A stretch of 64,000 nt of DNA from Hafnia psychrotolerans. Its GTDB lineage: Bacteria; Pseudomonadota; Gammaproteobacteria; Enterobacterales; Enterobacteriaceae. This document shows, one piece after another, positions 58,176 through 64,000 of the stretch (the first letter of the stretch is position 1; the number at the start of each line of letters is the position of its first letter). Under the pieces are notes generated by a model. The model was not told the DNA's origin, ran no database searches, and was given only the letters and a program-made list of their open reading frames with translations. Location of the stretch: positions 110,748 through 174,747 of the forward strand of contig NZ_BMFZ01000001.1 of assembly GCF_014639435.1 (NCBI RefSeq), written 5' to 3'. Both the position numbers and the translations under genes were made by a program.

Positions 58176-59579
58176 ATGAAGTTGTTTGCTCACAGTGCCA
58201 CGCGAGATTGTGTTGTTGTCTTTTTGGTTGTAGGCATTGCCTGCCTGAGCGGAATTTTATCCAGCCAGTTCGGCTTCTTCACATCGATGTGGTCCGCGAA
58301 TGCCATTCTGGTCGCCATGTTTGTGAGATTTCCATCATTAGCTACGCCAATAAATTGGTTGGCCGCAAGCATGGCTTACGTCTTGGCCGATGTTGTGACC
58401 GGCAGTAGTCTTTTTTCAACCCTTCTGATGGATGCTTCGAACTTGACCGGTGTTGCCATTGGTTATTACATCTATATGCAGTATCCGCGAGAACTCCGCC
58501 TTTTGCGGCGGCCCATGTCCACAACCACTCTCATCGGTGTCAGCGTTGCAACGGCGGGTGTCACGTCAATCTTAGGCGCAGGGGCATCGACTTTTATATC
58601 GGGTGGAAATTACTTTCCAGCTCTCGCCATATGGTTTTCCGAAGAAATGGTTAATTATCTGGCATTCATGCCCTTCATTTTAACGCTTCCTGAGCGTTGG
58701 GGTTTCTGGAGCAAAGGGTCTCGACCAAGCAAGCCGGATACCCCCTCAGCAACAGGCATGAATATACTCATATGGATGTTATTTTTTGGAAGCTGCGTTC
58801 TTGGCGTTCAAGTGGGTGGCCCCGGTGCCATCATTTTTGCCGTTCCAGCCCTGCTTTGGATGGCAATGACGTTCTCGCTCTTTGCTACAACATGTATTGT
58901 TCTTGCCTATGTACAGTGGTGTCAGGCTGCAATTATGCTGGGCTGGGTTGATGTCGGAATACCCCTTAATGACGTCGCTGATGTGGTTTCATTGCGAATA
59001 GGCATTGCACTACTGGCGCTCGCACCGCTAACCGTTGGCAGCATCAATATTAGCCGTAACAAACTATTACTCGAGCTAAAAAAAACGGTCACCTACGATT
59101 CACTCACGGGAATTTTAAGTCGAGCCGCTTTCTTGAAAAAAGCGAAAGCGGAACTCTCGCGATCAGCCGCGGTATTACTGTTATTGGACATTGATCATTT
59201 TAAATCAGTGAATGATCAGTTTGGTCACCATGTCGGTGACACGGCACTTGTTGCATTTTGCCAGGCGATAAAGAGTGAGTTGCGGGAAAGAGATCTTTTT
59301 GGACGCTTGGGTGGAGAGGAGTTTTCTGTGCTTGCCAGCAATGTTCCCAGGGAGGAGGCACTTCAATTCGCGCAGAGACTTTGCCGGAAAGTCGAAGAGA
59401 CTTCCATTGTTCTGGCTGATCAAAAAATACTTCGGATAACAGTCAGTATTGGGGTTGTAACATCACAATCTCAAGAAACACGGAGTCTGACGGATCTTTT
59501 AATCACGGCTGATGAACGTCTTTACAAAGCAAAGGCCGGAGGTCGAAATAGAGCGGTTTGGGAAGAGGGGACCTCATAA
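58176..59579 (+). CDS. MASE1-GGDEF diguanylate cyclase
   Basis: This 467-residue inner-membrane protein has about eight membrane helices (residues 10-290) forming a MASE1-type sensor. The C-terminal GGDEF domain (about 305-460) carries an active-site GGEEF in GRLGGEEFSV. An inhibitory I-site RxxD (RERD) lies exactly five residues before the GGEEF, so product inhibition by c-di-GMP is expected. It should make c-di-GMP in response to an unknown signal and promote a sessile life style. Codon use is more A/T-rich than in guaA (frequent ATA, AGA and GGA), suggesting a different origin. GAGGCGG precedes the ATG. Confidence 0.92.
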   Translation: MKLFAHSATRDCVVVFLVVGIACLSGILSSQFGFFTSMWSANAILVAMFVRFPSLATPINWLAASMAYVLADVVTGSSLFSTLLMDASNLTGVAIGYYIYMQYPRELRLLRRPMSTTTLIGVSVATAGVTSILGAGASTFISGGNYFPALAIWFSEEMVNYLAFMPFILTLPERWGFWSKGSRPSKPDTPSATGMNILIWMLFFGSCVLGVQVGGPGAIIFAVPALLWMAMTFSLFATTCIVLAYVQWCQAAIMLGWVDVGIPLNDVADVVSLRIGIALLALAPLTVGSINISRNKLLLELKKTVTYDSLTGILSRAAFLKKAKAELSRSAAVLLLLDIDHFKSVNDQFGHHVGDTALVAFCQAIKSELRERDLFGRLGGEEFSVLASNVPREEALQFAQRLCRKVEETSIVLADQKILRITVSIGVVTSQSQETRSLTDLLITADERLYKAKAGGRNRAVWEEGTS

Positions 59580-59627
59580 ATAGAGGGGCGATAGACGTTG
59601 TGTGGTCAAACGGGCACGCCCCTCTAT
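59580..59627. repeat. Long inverted repeat between the cyclase gene and cscR
   Basis: ATAGAGGGGCG (59580-59590) is repeated in reverse complement as CGCCCCTCTAT (59617-59627) with a 26-base loop. It directly follows the cyclase stop codon and lies 40 bases past the cscR stop on the other strand. It may act as a transcription end for both. Confidence 0.6.
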
Positions 59628-59667
59628 CTCATCGATGCTTAGACCCGCAAGCTCAGGCAATGCACTC

Positions 59668-60663
59668 TTAAAATGACTCGCGCGATAGCCACGGGCTATC
59701 AACCAGCACTCTTTCTCGATGGCTGTCACCATTAATAATGTGCAATGTACTCAGGCGACCAATTTCGTAATGCGGTAACTGTACCGTAGACAGCGGAGGC
59801 AAAAACAGGTTACCGATGCCCACCAGGTTATCGTACCCAAGAACGGCAATATCCTGAGGGATACGTATTCCCTGAGCCAGTAGCGTCTGATACACCATGA
59901 ATGCAATACGGTCATTGCCACATATCACGGAATCAAACTGCGGTTTACCCTGATGAATATGCGCAAGCAGGATGCCCGGAATATCACGATAATGTTCATC
60001 GCCAAATTGCATATAGCAGTGCTCAAGCGAATCGGGATTGATGTTAGCTTCACGGCAGGCGCGTTCCAGCCCCTGACGACGGCGAGTCGTCGCCAGATGA
60101 TTAACCGGTAAATGTAGGCAGATGGGGCGACGGTACCCCGCCGCCAGCAGCGCCTGCACTGCGGTGTACTGGCCCTGTTCATCGTTCGGGATATAGCAGG
60201 CAACTGGCTCGCCTTTGTTCTCGCAGTTTGCCAGTACGCAGGGATGCGTCAGTAATTTGGGCGGAACGCGCACTTCGCGCAGCCCCATGGTAGTGAAAAT
60301 AATGCCCCCCGGCCGGTGAGCGAGGAGCAGATCGACAATATCATCGGGGTTATCATCAGAGAACATGTTAACCACGAAGCTATTCCAGCCGTGTGCGCGG
60401 GCGGTTTCCTCAATAGACAGCGTGATTTCGACCGAGAAAGGCGTGGTTACGGTATCCAGCGCCAGTACACCAATCGTTTTATTTTTGGTGCCGACACTCC
60501 GAATCTGTTTGGCAGACAGGTCCGGTACATAGTTCAGGTGTAGAATAGCCTCCTGCACTCGGGAAAGGGTTTCAGGCTTTACACGTTCAGGGTTGTTCAG
60601 CGCCCGCGACACTGTCATTAATGACACATTAGCCAGTTTGGCCACATCTTTTAAAGACGCCAT
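59668..60663 (-). CDS. cscR: Sucrose operon repressor CscR
   Basis: The 331-residue LacI-family repressor starts MASLKDVAKLANVSLMTVSR and matches E. coli CscR throughout, including NYVPDLSAKQIRS, TTPFSVEI, GWNSFVVNMFSDD and VLGYDNLVGIGNLFLPPLST. The start at 60663 is fixed by GGAAGG upstream and by the family N-terminus; the frame is open 18 codons further. It represses the divergent cscB-cscA genes, with fructose or a derivative as likely inducer. Two matching operators are visible in the divergent region. Confidence 0.94.
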   Translation of the reverse strand: MASLKDVAKLANVSLMTVSRALNNPERVKPETLSRVQEAILHLNYVPDLSAKQIRSVGTKNKTIGVLALDTVTTPFSVEITLSIEETARAHGWNSFVVNMFSDDNPDDIVDLLLAHRPGGIIFTTMGLREVRVPPKLLTHPCVLANCENKGEPVACYIPNDEQGQYTAVQALLAAGYRRPICLHLPVNHLATTRRRQGLERACREANINPDSLEHCYMQFGDEHYRDIPGILLAHIHQGKPQFDSVICGNDRIAFMVYQTLLAQGIRIPQDIAVLGYDNLVGIGNLFLPPLSTVQLPHYEIGRLSTLHIINGDSHRERVLVDSPWLSRESF

Positions 60664-60815
60664 AACCTTCCATTTAGCAAATAAACCAATCCTTGTTGCG
60701 CAATTAAATCCAATCACAAAGATTTTCAGTAAAAGTGAATTCCTATTCTAAGCATTGATCCCCGTTTTCTTGCAAGTCGGGGGGCAAAATTTGATCTCGA
60801 TCCCAAACAATTTAT

Positions 60816-60890
60816 GTTAACGTTAACTTTTGTGATTAACATCGGATATCAGGCCAAAACGTCAGGAATACCTTAAATGTTAACGTTATC
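60816..60890. promoter_or_regulatory. Two CscR operators
   Basis: ATGTTAACGTTAAC (core 60816-60827) and ATGTTAACGTTATC (core 60879-60890) share a LacI-type palindrome with a central CG. Their centres are 63 bases apart, six helical turns, suited to repression by DNA looping between cscR and cscB. Confidence 0.8.
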
Positions 60891-60924
60891 ATCTTGGCAT
60901 ATAATCCGCTATGAGATTGCTCTG

Positions 60925-62163
60925 ATGAAAAAACGGCCTTCCCGCAGTTATCTGCTGCTCAGTGCTTTGCTGTTCTTTTTCTTTGTTACCTGGTCCTCGT
61001 CCAGTTCACTTCTCTCTATCTGGCTTCATCAGGAGGTTGGGTTAAATTCGGCAGACATGGGCATTATTTTTTCTGTTTTATCGGTCTCCGCGCTGTTCGC
61101 CCAAGTCTTCTATGGCTTTATTCAGGACCGGCTTGGTCTGCGAAAAAATCTCCTGTGGCTTATCACCGCACTGTTGATTCTGTCCGGGCCTGCTTATCTC
61201 CTTTTTAGCTATTTGCTTAGCGTAAATATTTTGCTGGGGAGTGTTTTCGGCGGCCTGTTTGTCGGGTTGACGTTTAATGGCGGGATCGGCGTGCTGGAGT
61301 CCTATACCGAGCGAGTTTCGCGTCAGAGTACCTTTGAATTTGGTCGAGCCCGCATGTGGGGTTCACTGGGGTGGGCCGTCGCCACGTTTTTTGCCGGGCT
61401 GCTGTTTAATATCAACCCCAACCTTAACTTCCTGGTGGCGTCATGCTCTGGGGTGGTCTTCTTCTGCCTGCTGGCCCGCTTAAAAATTGCGGTACCCGCG
61501 AGTATGGAGAAACTAGAAATAGGGGCTAAAAGTGTCTCCCTTGAAGATGCCCTGCGTCTGCTGACGCTGCCGCGCTTTTGGGCACTGATCTTTTTCGTGA
61601 TCGGAACCTGTATTTACGGCGTCTACGATCAGCAATTCCCGGTCTATTTTTCCTCGCAGTTCCCGACATTAAAAGAAGGGAACGCCATGTTCGGCTATTT
61701 AAATTCCTTACAGGTCTTCCTGGAAGCGGCAGGCATGTTCTGTGCCCCGTGGCTGGTTAACCGGATTGGCGCTAAAAATGGCCTGATATTCGCAGGTATG
61801 GTCATGGCGCTGCGCATGATCGCCTCAGGAATGGTGGCGGGACCGCTGCTTATTTCGATCACCAAACTACTGCACGCTGTAGAGCTGCCGATACTGCTAG
61901 TCTCCATTTTCAAATACAACAGCCTGAATTTCGATAAGCGCTTGTCCTCCACGATTTATCTGGTGGGATTCGCCTGCACCAGCTCAATTATTGGCACCGT
62001 GTTATCACCGCTGGCTGGCTTCAGCTATGAGAAATTTGGCTTTGCCCAATCCTATCTGATCATGGGCATCATGGTGTTCTGCACCACGTTTATTTCCATT
62101 TTCCTTTTGCGCTCAAATAAGTCTTCTTCTGAGCAATCTTTTTTGCAGCAAGGCGCTGTGTAA
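60925..62163 (+). CDS. cscB: Sucrose:proton symporter CscB
   Basis: The 412-residue, 12-helix transporter belongs to the oligosaccharide:H+ symporter family with LacY. Visible signs are FFFFVTWSSSSSLLSIWLHQ in helix 1, GFIQDRLGLRKNLLW after helix 2, and FGRARMWGSLGWAVATF in the middle, all close to E. coli CscB. It imports sucrose without phosphorylation. I chose ATG 60925 because it gives the family N-terminus MKKRPSRSYLLLSALLFFF; a longer frame starts at 60877 inside an operator. cscA follows 19 bases later; no cscK fructokinase gene is between or next to them. Confidence 0.93.
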   Translation: MKKRPSRSYLLLSALLFFFFVTWSSSSSLLSIWLHQEVGLNSADMGIIFSVLSVSALFAQVFYGFIQDRLGLRKNLLWLITALLILSGPAYLLFSYLLSVNILLGSVFGGLFVGLTFNGGIGVLESYTERVSRQSTFEFGRARMWGSLGWAVATFFAGLLFNINPNLNFLVASCSGVVFFCLLARLKIAVPASMEKLEIGAKSVSLEDALRLLTLPRFWALIFFVIGTCIYGVYDQQFPVYFSSQFPTLKEGNAMFGYLNSLQVFLEAAGMFCAPWLVNRIGAKNGLIFAGMVMALRMIASGMVAGPLLISITKLLHAVELPILLVSIFKYNSLNFDKRLSSTIYLVGFACTSSIIGTVLSPLAGFSYEKFGFAQSYLIMGIMVFCTTFISIFLLRSNKSSSEQSFLQQGAV

Positions 62164-62182
62164 TTTATCGGGAGCAACCACA

Positions 62183-63619
62183 ATGACATCCTTATTAGAA
62201 CAGGCTGAACAGACGCTTGAAAAAGCACAGTCCGGGATTAATCCTCGCTGGTATCCGCGCTATCACCTTGCTGCTCGCGCAGGCTGGATGAACGACCCTA
62301 ATGGCCTGGTATGGTTTGATGGTTGGTATCATGCGTTTTATCAACATCATCCCTATTCAATAAAATGGGGCCCGATGCACTGGGGTCACGCCCGCAGTAA
62401 AGATTTGGTTCACTGGGAGCATCTGCCTGTCGCACTGGCACCGGAAGGTCCGGCGGATAAAGACGGTTGCTTCTCCGGCTCTGCGGTGGTGGACGGCGAT
62501 ACGCTGGCGCTGATTTATACCGGACATAAATTTCACGGCTCAGTGGACACTGACGACAACCTCTACCAGGTACAGTGTCTGGCAACCAGTCGTGACGGCA
62601 TCCATTTCGAACGTCATGGAATGGTGATTGATACACCGCCAGGCCTACATCATTTCCGCGATCCAAAGGTATGGCGCGAAGGTGAATACTGGTACATGGT
62701 TGTCGGCTCCCGCGTGGAGAATACCGGCCAGGTGCGCCTGTACCGCTCTACCGACCTTCGCGAATGGCACGACGAAGGCATCCTCGCCGAGGCCGAAGAC
62801 GATATGGGCTATATGTGGGAGTGCCCTGACTTCTTTACTCTGGGCGGTAAACGCGTGCTGATGTTCTCCCCGCAGGGTCTGGCGGCGGAAGGCTATAAAA
62901 ATCGCAACCTCTTCCAGAGTGGGTATTTGCTCGGCGAGTGGCAGTCAGGCCAACCTTTCAGCCATGACGGACAATTCATCGAAATGGACAACGGCCACGA
63001 TTTTTATGCCCCACAAAGTTTCCTGAGCCCGGATGGCCGCCGCATTGTCATCGGCTGGCTGGATATGTGGGAATCACCGCTGCCGGAACAGCAGGACGGA
63101 TGGGCCGGTATGCTCTCTCTGCCGCGAGAATTAAGCCTTGGTGACAATAATTGCGTGCTGATAAAACCCGCCGCAGAAGTCACGGCCTTGCGCGGTAACT
63201 ATTATCCTGCGCCAGCTCATAACCTGAATAATCAGAAGATATTTGTCGCGTCAGATGCCGACGCGGTGGAGGTACTGCTGACATGGGAGCGTAACGCTTC
63301 TACGGCTGAACAATATGGCATTGCGCTGGGCGAGGGGCTGAGTATTTATGTTGATAATCAGGCCCAGCGTCTGGTGGTGGACCGTCGCTATCCTGAATTC
63401 TCGCTTGAAGGAACACGCAGTATTGCGCTGCCCGCTGACAGTACACTTTCTTTGCGAATTTTCATCGACCGCTCCTCCGTGGAAGTGTTTGTCAATGAGG
63501 GTGAAGCCTGTTTAAGCAGCCGAATTTATCCGCAGCCGGGTCAGCGCGATCTCATACTGTTCGCGAATCACGGAACCGCTACTTTAAAAGATGCTGGATA
63601 TTGGTCTTTGAATAAATAA
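62183..63619 (+). CDS. cscA: Sucrose hydrolase (invertase) CscA
   Basis: The 478-residue GH32 enzyme splits sucrose into glucose and fructose in the cytosol. The three catalytic acids are visible: nucleophile Asp38 in WMNDPNG, Asp160 in FRDPKVW, and acid/base Glu213 in ECPDFF. A C-terminal beta-sandwich includes the typical IDRSSVEVFVN motif. CGGGAG precedes the ATG. It forms an operon with cscB under CscR control; the fructose product must be phosphorylated by an enzyme coded elsewhere. Confidence 0.95.
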   Translation: MTSLLEQAEQTLEKAQSGINPRWYPRYHLAARAGWMNDPNGLVWFDGWYHAFYQHHPYSIKWGPMHWGHARSKDLVHWEHLPVALAPEGPADKDGCFSGSAVVDGDTLALIYTGHKFHGSVDTDDNLYQVQCLATSRDGIHFERHGMVIDTPPGLHHFRDPKVWREGEYWYMVVGSRVENTGQVRLYRSTDLREWHDEGILAEAEDDMGYMWECPDFFTLGGKRVLMFSPQGLAAEGYKNRNLFQSGYLLGEWQSGQPFSHDGQFIEMDNGHDFYAPQSFLSPDGRRIVIGWLDMWESPLPEQQDGWAGMLSLPRELSLGDNNCVLIKPAAEVTALRGNYYPAPAHNLNNQKIFVASDADAVEVLLTWERNASTAEQYGIALGEGLSIYVDNQAQRLVVDRRYPEFSLEGTRSIALPADSTLSLRIFIDRSSVEVFVNEGEACLSSRIYPQPGQRDLILFANHGTATLKDAGYWSLNK

Positions 63620-63713
63620 CACAGCTAAAAATACCTTGCTTTTTACATTGTGAATTTTTATTTCTGCCAGTCTCTGGCTGGCATTATATTGTCTGAAATA
63701 ATGAGATAGCAAA

Positions 63714-64000
63714 ATGAATAAAATATTAATACCTCATCATCACCTTATTACGATGAATAAAAAAATATTCCCTTTAAAGAAAAAAACGCTGGCGATTCTG
63801 ATGTCATTAGCCGCTTTGCCTGCCTTCGCCGAAGAGACAGCCGAGAAGCCGGATATTTATATCGGAAACTATCAAAGCTATTTTCACGAGGACTCTGATA
63901 ACCTGCAGAGCAATATCTCTCCTGTTAAAGAGGGAAGTCAACATTCGACAACCCGCGTTTCACCAACCCCTGTTCCGGCGGGCAGAGCAACCGGGCAGGC
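63714..64000 (+). CDS. Start of an exported protein gene, cut by the window edge
   Basis: The frame opens at ATG 63714 and runs off the window without a stop (95 codons). A second in-frame ATG, at 63753, begins a clean signal peptide (KKKTLAILMSLAALPAFA, then EE). The mature start DIYIGNYQSYFHEDSDNLQS has no motif I know. Lying 95 bases after cscA, it could be an outer-membrane sugar channel for sucrose such as a ScrY/LamB-type porin. That is only inference from position, and the visible part does not resemble ScrY. Confidence 0.6.
   Translation, partial: MNKILIPHHHLITMNKKIFPLKKKTLAILMSLAALPAFAEETAEKPDIYIGNYQSYFHEDSDNLQSNISPVKEGSQHSTTRVSPTPVPAGRATGQ

Noticed and set aside
57795..58193. 132-codon minus-strand frame and overlapping short frames after guaA
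   Set aside because: It runs through the guaA terminator and into guaA, and no frame has a start signal or known motif.
60877..60924. Upstream ATG for cscB
   Set aside because: It lies inside the second CscR operator, and the extension is not part of the transporter family.

Overview
The window is a chromosomal segment of a gamma-proteobacterium of the order Enterobacterales. Long stretches follow the E. coli backbone order (glmY-glrK-qseG-glrR-glnB, glyA-hcaT-csiE, suhB-trmJ-iscR-iscS, pepB-sseB-ndk-rlmN-pilW-rodZ-ispG-hisS-yfgM-bamB-der-yfgJ-xseA-guaB-guaA). pilW before rodZ, a protealysin/emfourin pair and a cyclic glucan synthase argue for a lineage outside E. coli/Salmonella. Yersiniaceae (Serratia/Rahnella-like) is my best inference and is not proven by this sequence.

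Layout. 1-8.7 kb: one giant minus-strand gene for cyclic beta-1,2-glucan synthase. 8.7-16.2 kb: an accessory stretch of small secreted proteins and lipoproteins, a membrane-anchored XRE regulator, a DUF3053 lipoprotein, a YaiW-type lipoprotein, a cold-shock protein with a cspA-type leader, and the YhjX-type transporter. 16.4-18.4 kb: a stand-alone second copy of penicillin-binding protein 2. 18.4-23 kb: the GlrR-controlled small RNA glmY (three GlrR sites, sigma-54 promoter), then glrK-qseG-glrR and glnB. 23.4-30 kb: glyA, hcaT, csiE, a two-gene metal-uptake operon with a Zur-like operator, and suhB. 30-46.5 kb: trmJ, a reduced isc locus, and housekeeping genes for peptidase, nucleotide, RNA modification, isoprenoid, tRNA charging, outer-membrane assembly and ribosome maturation functions. 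46.5-53 kb: an accessory block between yfgJ and xseA with emfourin/protealysin and a LacI-MFS-GH31 sugar locus. 53-58 kb: xseA and guaBA. 58-64 kb: a second accessory block after guaA with a MASE1 diguanylate cyclase, the sucrose genes cscR, cscB and cscA, and the start of another exported protein.

The most notable observation is the isc locus. iscR keeps its cluster ligands and two upstream type-1 IscR sites but is followed by a terminator. iscS has its own plausible promoter and is followed directly by pepB. The genes iscU, iscA, hscB, hscA, fdx and iscX, which sit between iscS and pepB in E. coli, are absent. The IscS protein also ends about 15 residues early, losing the C-terminal tail known to contact IscU. 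Loss of the scaffold and of the enzyme's docking tail look coupled. This suggests IscS is kept for sulfur transfer such as tRNA thiolation, while Fe-S assembly has moved to another system such as SUF, located outside this window.

Other points worth following are the DUF1007/NicO operon with its TGTTA-N5-TAACA palindrome, the extra PBP2, the missing hmp between glnB and glyA, the sucrose locus without a fructokinase gene, and a cryptic minus-strand reading frame near 8.9-9.4 kb interrupted by one stop.
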